This document shows, piece after piece, positions 1 to 11,124 of a DNA stretch of 64,000 nt. The translations under genes and the position numbers were made by a program. The stretch is taken from assembly GCA_013995675.1 (NCBI GenBank), contig VWRR01000008.1, positions 1-64,000 on the forward strand. Direction: 5' to 3'. A model generated the notes under the pieces. It was not told the origin of the DNA. It saw only the letters and a list, made by a program, of their open reading frames with translations, and did not search any database. The DNA is from Cyanidiococcus yangmingshanensis (Eukaryota; Rhodophyta; Bangiophyceae; Cyanidiales; Cyanidiaceae). Numbering within the stretch: position 1 is the stretch's first letter; each line of letters opens with the position of its first letter.

Positions 1-98
1 CCCCCCATTCCCCCCATTCCCCCCATTCCCCCCATTCCCCCCATTCCCCCCATTCCCCCCATTCCCCCATTCCCCCCATTCCCCCCATTCCCCCCATT
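1..98. repeat. Telomeric repeat array (CCCCCCATT)n
   Basis: About eleven head-to-tail units of CCCCCCATT start at base 1; one unit has five C instead of six. On the other strand this reads AATGGGGGG, the telomere unit described for Cyanidioschyzon merolae. Its position at the very edge of the window, C-rich strand running inward, fits a left chromosome end. Beyond base 98 the array decays into looser C-rich sequence. Confidence 0.93.
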
Positions 99-1559
99 AT
101 CCTTATTCCCCTGAATCATCTCTTACACTCCATTCACCGCCTTTCACTGAATCATCTTTTTCACTCCATTCACCGCAATTCACCCCAATTTCATCATGTC
201 ATCCCATATCCCTTATTCCACTGGGGCATCTCAATAGCCCCATATTCTTTATCTACAGTGTTTCAATGATGACTCGAGTCAGCACGTTCAATGTCTTTGT
301 GCCATGCACTTCATCGATTCTTCTCTGAACTTTCTGCTTGGCTGGCGCTGACCAGGTTGGTGTTCGCCCATAGAATGGTGTTTCTGCTTTGCTTGCCGAC
401 TCTGTCTCTTAATGTGGAGATTGTTTTGGTCACCTTGTTTAGCTTTTGTTTCGGTTGCTGTCGCTATCTGCTACCTTTATTATTAGCTCACGTTTTGTGC
501 TTTCTACTTTGATGATGTCGTTTTGTGTTTTTCTCTTGCGTTGTTTTATATCCGCCAGACAGAGATGTGCATCTATATTTGTTTATGGACGCTACTAGCT
601 CTTTATTTGTTTAACTCTGGGTCTTTTCTTCGGTAACGATTTAGGTCTAGATCCTTACCAGTAGGTTGCTTCTCGGTTTGGGGAACCGTTTCGTATTGTC
701 AATCTTTGTGCTCTAGTTCAGATCTTCATCCTCAGTGCTCTTTCGCCGCCGTTGGGCATGCATACTGGACGCAGCGCTGGCGCACGCCTCGGATTTGGAT
801 CGCTCCCAGGGTTACTCGTCGCGGATCATTCGATTCCAGATTCGATAGCGCACCTCCTTGCGCACAACCATCGGATCACACGGTACTCGTTAGGTAGCCC
901 AGGGGTGCTATGCTGGCGCCGCCATCGCCGCCATCGATTCGGCGCTCCTTGGCCGTTCTGCGATGCCGCCGCTCCCATCCCAGAGGCCCGGCGTCCAACC
1001 TGATCTCTTGGATATACTTCACTGGCCCAATGGCGCCTGCTCATCTTGGATAGGCATGCTGCCGATCGGGGTTGCTTCGGACGAGCCCTCGACGTCGCAG
1101 CTGGGACCACAGTTACGATCCTCCACGACGCCGCTGCCTGGCCTAGACGCTCCTGCAGGGATCTTTTCCGGTTTGAGACAATAACGAGCTGGCGAATGGC
1201 TGCACAACCAAGGACCCATGCAGATCTGAACGATGCTGGTTCGCTCGTCGACCACAGCATGAATCGTTGGAGACTCGCATAGATCTTCAAGGTTTTCGTT
1301 TCGCTCTGACTTACTCTTTTGTGCCCAACTGCTCAAATATAGATTGATCGGACCAACTGACTATTTAACATCTCAATAGACCCATGGTTGTCTAGTCTGT
1401 ATGAACAATGATTGGTATTGGCGCTTTCTCAATATTATTCGAACTGACGACATGCTATGCTATGTCGTATTCAATGAATATCAGTTATGGAAACCTCTGG
1501 GGAGTAGCGAACAGCACGATCGTTCACCTCGGACACGCTCGGTCGGTCGGCGATTGAGA
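99..1559. other. Telomere-adjacent sequence without a recognisable gene
   Basis: Bases 99-240 are degenerate telomere-like words (ATTCACC, CATCATGTCATCCCAT). From about 290 to 700 the plus strand is T/G-rich, and 700-1500 is mixed GC-rich sequence. Open frames are short, on both strands, and none resembles a known protein. Confidence 0.6.
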
Positions 1560-1850
1560 ACAGCGAACGCATCCTGCGCCGCTGTCGATCGCCAGGCCAC
1601 GACTGGACTGGACAGCACAGAATTGGACACGACTAGCCGCGACAGATCCATCGCGCGGCGCGCATCTCCCGCCAACGCCTAGGCGCAGGCGCACGCGCAC
1701 GCGCACGCACGCTTTTGCCTGACCGAAATTGGACAGACGCTGCGACGCCGCACGCGATCGCCAGCGAGCGCCAGCGAAGCCTGCGAGCGCCAGCGTACGA
1801 TTGAGCGATTGCACGCGAACGCTTGCACGCGCAATTGATGCGCCGCCCCC
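1560..1850. repeat. Left flank of subtelomeric element copy A
   Basis: This stretch is closely matched at about 7310-7560: both carry the same run of GGCGCA/CGCACG repeats, the word TTTTGCCTGACCGAAA, and the GCCAGCGAGCGCCAGCGAAG tract followed by CGATTGAGCGATTGCA. It is absent from the internal copy at 19.6 kb, which begins just after it. Noncoding by appearance. Confidence 0.75.
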
Positions 1851-2189
1851 AGCAGTGATGCGCCGCCGCCTCTGACGGGACAGCGTCCACGAGACAGCTC
1901 ACCGTCACAGGATCAACGTGACAGCTCCCCAAGACATCATTCCCTGACAGCTCCCCAGGACAGCACTTGCTGCGCCACAGCGTCCTGCGACAGACAGACG
2001 GACACGGCGCGCACCCCAGCCGAGGCGTGCAAGCAGCCAATCCGAGCGTCCGACCCAATTCAACGCGCAACTGTCGTTTGGTCGGCGGCGCCAGCGCCAG
2101 CGCCAGAACCAGACCAACAATGCCATCCGGTATCATCGATCCTAGATCCTCACGGCGCGCCTGACGGAGACGATTTCAGCGATGGCCGA

Positions 2190-2305
2190 GAGCGATGCTG
2201 ATACCGATGCCGATGGCCGAGAGCGATACCGATGCCGATGCCGATGGTCGAGAGCGATGCCGATGCCGATGCTGCCGATGCCGATGCCGATGCCGATGCC
2301 GATTG
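2190..2305. repeat. Hexamer minisatellite (GATGCC-like)
   Basis: Repeated GCCGAT/GATGCC hexamers with scattered changes inside element copy A. The matching place in copy C (about 20000-20030) has only a few units, so the tract has expanded or contracted between copies. Confidence 0.8.
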
Positions 2306-2927
2306 ACAATTCCGATCGCGATGGCCAACAGCGGCAACAGCAGCAGCAGTAGCGGTATTCACAGAGACCGCGCACAGGCCGGTGCCAGCATCGATCACGG
2401 TAGGAACCGACACCATGAACCCTGCAAAGCGACCTAATGGTGACTTGACGATACGAAACGAAGCGACCATGGGCATGCAAAAAAATAACAAAAAATCTAC
2501 TCGGCCCGATACTTACCCTGCTCTTGAATGGAGAGTTACCTGAAAAAAATAGCAATACAAAACAGAGTTGGTGCAAGACATTCAGCAACCTGCCTTGTTG
2601 GCCTGAGCTGAACTGAGCTGAACAGAGATTACCGGAGACTAACGGAGACTAACGGAGCTGAGTAGAGCTCAACATAGCTGAACAGAGGTTACCGGAGCGT
2701 AACTGAGCCGACCAGAGCTCAACATAGCTGAACAGAGGTTACCGGAGATTAACGGAGCTGAACAGAGCTGTGCTGCACCCTCCAGTCGTGGTTCTGTTCG
2801 ACGCGGTGCGCAGCACTAGCACCGACACACACGCACGCACCCTGGTGGGACCGGATCATGCTCCGACCCCACCGCTCTCAGCAACCATAAAAAACATATG
2901 AACCTTTTTTTACAAACACAGGGGAAC

Positions 2928-2976
2928 CGAAAAAAGAAAAAAAAAGAAAAAGAAAAAGAAAAAGAAAAAGAAAAAC
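2928..2976. repeat. Polypurine (GAAAAA)n tract
   Basis: A short run of GAAAAA hexamers on the plus strand in copy A. Copy C has the same tract, shorter, at about 20660-20690. Purine-only on one strand. Confidence 0.85.
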
Positions 2977-3503
2977 TGCGCAGCTCAAGAAATAAAGCGC
3001 CCAGAGCCGGTGAGATAGTAGCTCGCCCTGGAGCTACGACCATTTCTCTCTACAGTTACTGAGCGCACCAGACGCACTACAGGCACTGGAGGCACCGGCG
3101 AGCGCCTCCGCACACCCACCTGCAGTCGACTGAGCTGAGCACTACCAACACCAAAACCAACACCAAAACTAAAACCACCAACAATAACAATAACAACCAG
3201 TATTCTAGACTGAGCGATAGCAAAAAAATAAATAATAAAATTAAAAACAAAATGCAGAAACCGACCCAGCCAGAAACGATACGTACGACGCGTCGACCAG
3301 CTCGCACAGCTGGCCAGCGATCAATAGATGCATGGATACGCAGCGGCCATCGCGCCACGCTGTCCCGTTGCGGGCGCGCCCTCGTGCCGTCCCTAGAAAC
3401 GGAGGGACGCTCTCGGGGGGAGCACTTGATCACCGACGATTTTGGCGAAATCAACAAATCACGCCAAAATGTCCCTCACATACTCAGCGACAAGAATATA
3501 AAA

Positions 3504-5097
3504 GAAACCGGAGAAAAACTGAAGAACAAGGCCAGAAACCAGCCTCGAGACCCTGTGAAAACACAGCTTCGGCCCCGGCTCAACGCTACTGTCTGGCAGA
3601 CTGGCCTGGGCCAGCCAGTGCACCCAATCACCGACGATTCTCAAAATCACAGCGAGGCATACCAAACCAGGCCTGAAGCTACCAATAACACGTGTGTAAA
3701 AAGAAACCGGAGAAAAACTGAAGAACAAGGCCAGAAACCAGCCTCGAGAGCCTGTGAAAACACAGCTTCGGCCCCGGCTCAACGCCACCAGTCGATAGAC
3801 TGGCCTGGGCCAGCCAGTGCACCCAATCACCGACGATTCTCAAAATCACAGCGAGGCATACCAAACCAGGCCTGAAGCTACCAATAACACGTGTGTAAAA
3901 AGAAACCGGAGAAAAACTGAAGAACAAGGCCAGAAACCAGCCTCGAAAGCTGTCGAAAACACAGCTTCGGGCCCGGCTCGACGCCACCAGTCGATAGACT
4001 GGCCCGGGCCAGCCAGTGTGCTCAATCACCGACGATTCTCAAAATCACAGCGAGGCATACCAAACCAGGCCTGAAGCTCTCAATACCATATACGTAAAAA
4101 GAAACCGGAGAAAAACTGAAGAACAAGGCCAGAAACCAGCCTCGAGACCCTGTGAAAACACAGCTTCGGGCCCCTGCTCAACGCTACTGTCTGGCAGACT
4201 GGCCCGGGCCAGCCAGTGTGCTCAATCACCGACGATTCTCAAAATCACAGTGAGGCATACCAAACCACTCTTGAAACCCTCAATAACAAGTCTGTAAAAA
4301 GAAACCGGAGAAAAACTGAAGAACAAGGCCAGAAACCAGCCTCGAGACCCTGTGAAAACACAGCTTCGGGCCCCTGCTCAACGCTACTGTCTGGCAGACT
4401 GGCCCGGGCCAGCCAGTGTGCTCAATCACCGACGATTCTCAAAATCACAGTGAGGCATACCAAACCACTCTTGAAACCCTCAATAACAAGTCTGTAAAAA
4501 GAAACCGGAGAAAAACTGAAGAACAAGGCCAGAAACCAGCCTCGAGACCCTGTGAAAACACAGCTTCGGCCCCGGCTCAACGCTACTGTCTGGCAGACTG
4601 GCCTGGGCCAGCCAGTGCACCCAATCACCGACGATTCTCAAAATCACAGCGAGGCATACCAAACCAGGCCTGAAGCTACCAATAACACGTGTGTAAAAAG
4701 AAACCGGAGAAAAACTGAAGAACAAGGCCAGAAACCAGCCTCGAGAGCCTGTGAAAACACAGCTTCGGCCCCGGCTCAACGCCACCAGTCGATAGACTGG
4801 CCCGGGCCAGCCGGTGCACCCAATCACCGACGATTCTCAAAATCACAGTGAGGCATACCAAACCACTCTTGAAGCCCTCAATAACACGTCTGTAAAAAGA
4901 AACCCGAGAAAAACTAAAGAACAAGGCCAGAAACCAGCCTCGAGACCCTGTGAAAACACAGCTTAGGCCCCGGCTCAACGCTACTCTACCACAGACTGGC
5001 GTGGGCCAGCCGGTGTGAACCCAATCACCGACGATCCTCAGACTCTCAACAAAACACACCAAACCGTCCTTCACATACTAATCAACAAATATACAAA
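3504..5097. repeat. Eight-unit tandem array, period 199-200 bp
   Basis: The landmark GAAACCGGAGAAAAACTGAAG recurs at 3504, 3703, 3902, 4101, 4301, 4501, 4700 and, with changes, 4899, so the spacing is 199 or 200 bp. Neighbouring units are nearly identical; the last is more diverged. A period that is not a multiple of three, plus frames open on both strands, argues against a protein repeat. Copy C at 21.2-21.5 kb carries only one or two diverged units. Confidence 0.92.
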
Positions 5098-5689
5098 AAG
5101 AAAGTAACAAAAAAACAAAAGAACAACACCTCAAACGCACCGCCAAAACTCTTCAAAACACGGCTACAGCCCTGGGCTGACACGCCACAAGAGGCTGCGC
5201 TGGGCTGCGCTGGGCTGCGCTGGGCTGCGCTCGGCTAGGCTAAGCTCTCAGCCCTGGCGGACCCGGGCACACACCACCCTCGACTGCCCAGCCGTGTTCT
5301 CTCGAGAGGTCATCAAAATACCCAAAAACTAAAAACAACAACAATAACAAAAACTGAAACTGAAACCAGGCCAAAAGAAACTTCACCGCAAAAAAACCAA
5401 ACCGAACAGAACCGAACAAAACAGAGAGAAGGAAAACGTCACCAACACTCAACCACAAGCTCAAGAGCAGCGGATGAGCGCAGACACAACGCCCGATCGA
5501 GCTTGAGAGGCGACCTCGATCGCCCAAGGGCCGCTCACCTGTGACCCGCGTCCAGCTGAGCGCTGCCAGCCAGCATGGAGTGCGTAACCAGGACACACTC
5601 TGAAGCCCTAACGATAAATAGAAAACCGACTTCTGGTTGATAGGGAGCTTGGCTCCATCAAAAGGGCTCAGAACAATCATATCCGACCA

Positions 5690-5800
5690 GCCCATTCACC
5701 CCATCACCCCATTCCCATCATGTCATCTCATTCTCCCCATTCACCCAAATTTTATCATGTCACCGCAATCCCATCATGTCATCCCATTCCCATGTTCCAC
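5690..5800. repeat. Degenerate interstitial telomere-like tract
   Basis: A C-rich stretch of CCCATTCACCCCATCACCCC type words, followed by CATCATGTCATCCCATTCCC, resembles the decayed sequence just inside the real telomere at 99-240. It lies at the right border of element copy A. Confidence 0.6.
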
Positions 5801-7224
5801 GCTAGTCTTTTTGGTTGATCTGTTCGCGCTGGTCTGGTTTGACGCATTGATTGCCATAAATTAATCCGGTTGCATCAATGACGCCATCCTAACAAGGGTC
5901 AATGACCCATGCTTTTTCCTTTTTTCTTGGTGTCTGCCTGGTCGCTCTTCCTCAGTTTGGGTATTGGTTGCTTTGGCTGGACCGCTGGAGTTGTCGCCCG
6001 TTCTGCTTTTCCATACGGTCTCAGTTTTTTTTTCTCCTTCGGCTTGTTGCCGTTTCTGCTTCTCCGCCTAGGTGGAACTGGTTTGAACGTAGTTTTGTAC
6101 TTGTGCAGTGGTTTGCTTGGCTGCGTTTGTTTGTGTTCCTTTTGCAGTTCGGCACTTTTCAACAGGAACGGGGTTTCGTCCTCGCCACGTGCATGTTTTT
6201 TTGCTCGGGCTTGCTCGATTCTGGTTCTCGCTAGATCTCGAAATGCAGGTCTTTCTGGTTTGCGCTATAAATACATCTCCATGCCGTCGCTCTAGGCGGT
6301 ACGTTGGTTGCGGTATCCGTTCCTTGGCCTTATTCGTAGGTCGACGCTATCTAGCCTACCGCCGTTCTCGCGCGCTCTTTCCAGATCGAGTCCAGTTGCT
6401 GGCGCTGACCTCGCGCGATGCTCCGGTTCGATGGGCGGCTCAGCGCGCCCGGCCACCTGATGACGCGCTGAGATCAACCGGATGCCGATGATTCCAACGC
6501 CGGCGTCGCCATCAGCGCCCTCGATGGCACCCGCCGTTCGGGACGTTCGCAGCGACGCCGCGCCCTCCAGCAGTGAGCCCTTCCACCCGGCCTAGCCCAG
6601 TTTTCTTGGACCTAACTCGGCCTAATGGCCACGATGGTCATCGTAGGGCGGCGTTTGGGCATTAGATTATCTCCAAACATGTCATCGACATCCCAGATGC
6701 CTCACCAGCTACCACGCTTCGTCAAGCTCGCCGCTACTAGTACGATACGCTCCAGCAGGTACTGGACTGATTGGAGACTTGCACTATCTAGCGTTTTGCT
6801 CGGTACCTTGTACAACCCAGGCGGATCTGCACGCCGCTTTCATGTTCATTTACAACAACAACAACAACTACAACAACAACAACAAGCTGGTACAATGCAC
6901 GCTCGAATTCAGCTTCGCGTTCACACCGCTTCTCGTTCACGCGATCACTGGTCATCTCGTGAGCTTAGGAATGGATCATCTCGTTATCTTTACTTCAATT
7001 CAATAAATCTGGGAGCTCGAGGAGTACCGTCCATGGACCACGACTTGCGCGCACCCTCTTGCCCTGACAGACAAAAAACACATTTATATGGAGTGTGTGA
7101 TAGCTCGAAAATCAGTCGTGGAGACGCCCAGCAAGATCGAAAAGAAAAAGACACGACCGGCCGGCCGGCCGCTTGGCAATCTAGGAGAGCGAGCGTGATT
7201 TCCGCCGCTGTCAATCATCACCAG
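5801..7224. other. Subtelomeric sequence without a recognisable gene
   Basis: T/G-rich on the plus strand to about 6250, then mixed. A short CAACAACAACAAC tract lies near 6855-6885. Open frames are overlapping and dissimilar to known proteins; I see no gene. Confidence 0.6.
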
Positions 7225-7239
7225 GACACATCTGGACAG

Positions 7240-7705
7240 AGCACGCCACCACTGGACTGGACTCGACTGATCTTGACCGAGCTATACTTACCTGGACAGC
7301 ACAGGCTACTACCGGACTGGACAGCACAGAATTGGCCGCGATAGATCCGGCGTGCGGCGCACATTTCCCGCCAATGCCTAGGCGCAGCCGTAGGCGCAGG
7401 CGCAGGCGCAGGCGCACGCACGCTTTTGCCTGACCGAAAATGGACAGACGCTGCGACGCCGCACGAGATCGCCAGCGAGCGCCAGCGAAGCCAGCGAGCG
7501 CCAGCGCACGATTGAGCGATTGCATGCGAACGCTCGCACGCGCAATCGATGCGCCGCCTTCAATGGAGATGCGCGCCGGCAGGACAGCACCCTTGGCGCG
7601 ACAGCGTCCAAGGCCAAACAGACAGGCAGACACGGCGCGCACTCCAGTTGAGGCGCGCCAGTGCCAGCAATAGCCATCTGGTATCATGGATTCTAGATCT
7701 ACGTG
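7240..7705. repeat. Partial subtelomeric element, copy B
   Basis: A shortened copy of 1600-2155: it has the left flank and then jumps to the end of the first section (GACACGGCGCGCAC, then GGTATCATGGATTCTAGATC), lacking the middle. It stops where unique sequence begins. It shows that the left flank and core belong together, which the internal copy C does not. Confidence 0.75.
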
Positions 7706-8912
7706 AGAAGCCATAGATCCGCGTTCTTAGCTATCTCCTCTAACCGTTGCCACGATCCATCGGGAGTTTGAAAGAAGGCTAAGAATGTTAGAAATGCACC
7801 GTTAGTAACCTAATGATCTGAAGAGACGAAACCATTAACTTGTGAAAACTAGCACTCAGATGGTCGCATGCACTCTTCCTGACTTGAACGAAACCAGGCA
7901 AAAGCGGTCGCTGGGATTGTAAGCGAGGACTGTTCACTATGGCACCAGATGCTTTTTTTCTCTTGGAGCTTCATGCCGCAGCGTGCACCCCGGTGAAACC
8001 TGATCCAGGGTCTGTCTTCTCTAATAGTGACGACAGGAAAAACAAATGACACATGCTTACAGACGCGTTGGAGCAATCCATGATGACGGAAATCTCGAAG
8101 AATTTTTTTTTCCAGCGATCCAAAAACGGCGGCGGCCCGAACCAGTCCAGGATTCAAGATCGTCTCCATTGTCTAGGTTTGCTTGAGGCTGCGGGGAACG
8201 GCTCGCCGCATCCGCTTGCAGCCGACTAATCGGGTGGCTACCATGGATTACCACCAACAACTGCAACCGTGGCCAATAACAAGCGGCCTACACCCAGACA
8301 GCGAAAAAAAGCAGAAACCACCCTAGCCAAAACTTTATAGGAAAATGCCTTCGATCATCTGGCCAGAGAGATTTTCAGCGTGCAACTGGGCCATGCCCGG
8401 TCCATTGCTGGTGTGCTCTAGTACAGCCGCCTTCAGCGAGGCGGATCTGCTCCGCTTGGGCACAGCCATAAAATGAACCGTCTCGGAAACTTCCGCCAAC
8501 CACATAAAATCGCTTCCTTACACTGTTTCTTATCACTAAATAGTGAACAACGAAGGGATGAATGCTCATCAAAGCCATGAATGTAGCATGATCTAGTCAA
8601 TGCCCACAAGTCGAAACTGGTCCCAGTGGTTGACCTGGTTCCCTCGACCTGGCTCTGACTTTGGGTCAGCATTCGAATGCACAATTATCACCAAGTGTCT
8701 CTCCGGGTCATACGCCAAATCATTGTCGACCAAGGTCTGATTCTCACTAGAATGAATTCGTTTTCAATAAATTGGCACTTTGAGGAGTTCGGTCGCGATT
8801 TCTCTGGTGACCCTCTGCGCGTGCTACGCAGGTCGAGACGCTGCGCTATGAGTATCTAGGTTTCTGAACCAGTTCGGTTACGGATATCCGGGGTCATCAC
8901 TTTGCGGGCTTT
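7706..8912. other. Unique sequence without a recognisable gene
   Basis: Lower-GC unique DNA following the repeats. Only short overlapping frames; nothing recognised. Confidence 0.55.
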
Positions 8913-10442
8913 TCATGCAGAAACGTGAGCCACCTTATCATGAACGCGCACTTCTGATTCTCTCCAACAGGTGCTCCTTGCATTCATTGCTACGAAAGCT
9001 TGTTCCTTTTCATAGTACGCGCAGGACAGCAGCACGCCAAATGGATACTCGATTGCCGTCTTCCTCAATTTAGTGGGATTCTTTCGAGTATGCTGTCGCC
9101 CACCAACCTGCGTTACCTGATTGTAACCATTACTTTGAGTGTGGTTTCTTGGCCAGGCCGCGAATTCGCACGATTGGTTGCTTGATCCTCCCATTCGCGT
9201 GTGCTTCCCAGCAACTTTTTCATGTTTCGACTGAATTCCTCGCAGCACCCTTCCGTGAAGCTCTTCATGTGTAGAGGAATACTTACTGAAAATTGCTCGT
9301 GCCGAGCGCTCTCTACCTCCTTTAAATGGATTCTCCCTTGGAAGTGTCGGTCCGCAGCAGAACCAAAAACCTTCCTCCCGATCAGAAATATCCGACAGGT
9401 TGTGTAAAGCGTATTCTGCACCTGCTGGTTATCTTCATTTCTTCATTCAAGCTCATGGGCAGGCCGCATAAATCCATCGACCGAGCCAGGGCTCGGTATT
9501 ATGTCCCGTTCAGCAGAATACTCTTTGATGACATCTTGTTGGTGCATCGATTCCCTCGCAATACATCTCTAACTCTGATCCTGATTTCGAGGGCATCTCT
9601 TGCGTTCTCAATCAAGACACTTTGCTGCTTTTTCTAGTCTGCCAATTTTGTGCGAACACTTTCTTCGAATGAGATTTCTGGAGACTTGGAATGGGCATTC
9701 CTTTTCGATGAGTATGTTGGTGCGCTCCACAATCCTCTGTGGTTTGGACTCGTCAGAAGCAGATCGATGCTTGAGCCATGAAAGCTGATCTGGCCCTCTG
9801 TATGCAACGGCAAAGAGTGTCTTTCTAGTGTCGACGATACTTTGATTGGATGCAAGCACCGATGACTCGATTCCTAGGATGTCCTCGTACTCAGACGTGG
9901 TTTGGAAACGCAATGACTCCACCAAAATTGCCCGCTCGGCTCTGCCGAGTGATTCCCCCGTACCGCATATCTTCTCCCTCAAGTGAGAGCACAGCGTTTC
10001 TACCGTTTCTGGGAAGGGCTCTGGGGGCAGCATCGTGTGGAAGCATATCAGCGAATGCGCGCCTTGCCATCCGATCGAGCTCCTGAGTATTCAATGGCAC
10101 CGCACTGGCAAGCACCCGGTCGATCGATGCCGCTACGAGCAGCAGCGTTGATGCTGATTGCTGCACAGGAACGGATTCAGCGAGACCAGCCAAATCGAGG
10201 CCATCTTGCAGAATTCGGACAGCTTTCAGAATGTTTTGCAATCGCTTGTCTTGCTCAGTGCGCTGAAGCGGTGCTCGAGTCGAATGCATATCCCACGATG
10301 CCGGAACCGTTTCGCGGATCATCCTGCTGTCGCCTTGAAGAGCGCAGAATGCATGCCCATCAATCTGGCCCCCATCTTTCTTGCTATGTGCCTTGCGCAG
10401 GAATGGATCCATCGATCGGAGAAGCAGTTGGCAGTACGTCAT
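8913..10442 (-). pseudogene. Unrecognised, probably decayed protein-coding region
   Basis: Four adjoining minus-strand frames (10442-9891, 10033-9608, 9421-9113, 9248-8913) each carry long, helix-like, low-repeat peptide sequence, as if one gene of roughly 450-500 codons is read through in different frames. Examples are a leucine-rich stretch near 10200 and a KLLGSTREWEDQ-type segment near 9200. I cannot assign a family. It could be a decayed gene, a gene with introns, or coincidence of weak open frames. Seen: adjacent open frames on one strand. Inferred: a single former gene. Confidence 0.3.
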
Positions 10443-11124
10443 GAACTTTTATCACTGCTTGCTCTCTGACCACTTTTTGATGGATAGAGGTCGTCAAGAA
10501 CTGGACGCAGGAATAAGCATTCTTTTCGTATTCATGAACAGAAAGGATCTAGGCCATCAACCGGAAGCATGGAACTATCGTGCCGGAGACATGGACGGGG
10601 AGCCAGGGCTACAGCCACCCTCGTCTATGTCCGTGGCAAGCCTCTCTCTACATGGGCGACTCGATAAACGTTACAGCGTCTCTCGATATTCATCTTTGTG
10701 CGATTTCTCCCAAGACCCAAGTCCAAAAATCCTCGGAGATCGCGACTTTGGTCTCGGTACCTGCAGGAAGCATCAATTCTTTTCTCTCCTGATCGGTTGT
10801 GCGGGCACCGATATCCCAGAGACCGGCAACCAAGCCATCATCCCAGAGTGTAGCTACCAAGAGCAAGGTTGTACCACGCTGTCTAGAATCTCTCTATGCG
10901 CACCGTCCTGATCGAAACGGCTCATCAGAGACGTACGTATACACCTCATCGTCGTAAAGTGGACAAAAGCAGTCTCGGTCGGAGCAATCAGATACCCAGA
11001 GTGATACCGTGATGTTTCTGGAATCATCCAAACGAAATTTACGTGGGAAAATCACTCTTGTGTCGCTTTTTTGTTCATCAATTTTCGGTCCAAAATTTTT
11101 TCTGCATATATTCAGCACGTTCCT
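10443..11124. other. Intergenic, no gene seen
   Basis: Lies downstream of the ABCG gene's stop. Plus-strand frames here are short and unlike known proteins. Confidence 0.5.

Larger units (their letters stand above)
1851..5690. repeat. Subtelomeric repeated element, copy A
   Basis: Bases 1851-3440 align in order and orientation with 19643-21150, and 4960-5690 aligns with about 21200-22085. In order the element carries an AGCAGTGATGCGCCGCC start, a GATGCC hexamer tract, a region of GAGCTGAACAGAG-like words, a purine (GAAAAA) tract, an ACCAAAACC-rich stretch, a ~200 bp tandem array and a GGCTGCGCT-rich stretch. Frames through it are open only because stop codons are rare in its GC-rich repeats; no protein domain is seen. 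I interpret it as a subtelomeric duplicated element of the kind reported in C. merolae, with no transposase or terminal repeats visible. Confidence 0.85.

Noticed and set aside
3252-4673. Series of open frames of 85-207 codons on both strands in the 200-bp array
   Set aside because: They recur because the DNA repeats; the period is not a multiple of three and both strands are open, so they are not protein repeats.
3504-5097. CRISPR-like array
   Set aside because: Units are contiguous 199-200 bp tandem copies without short repeat and unique spacer structure, in a eukaryotic chromosome end.
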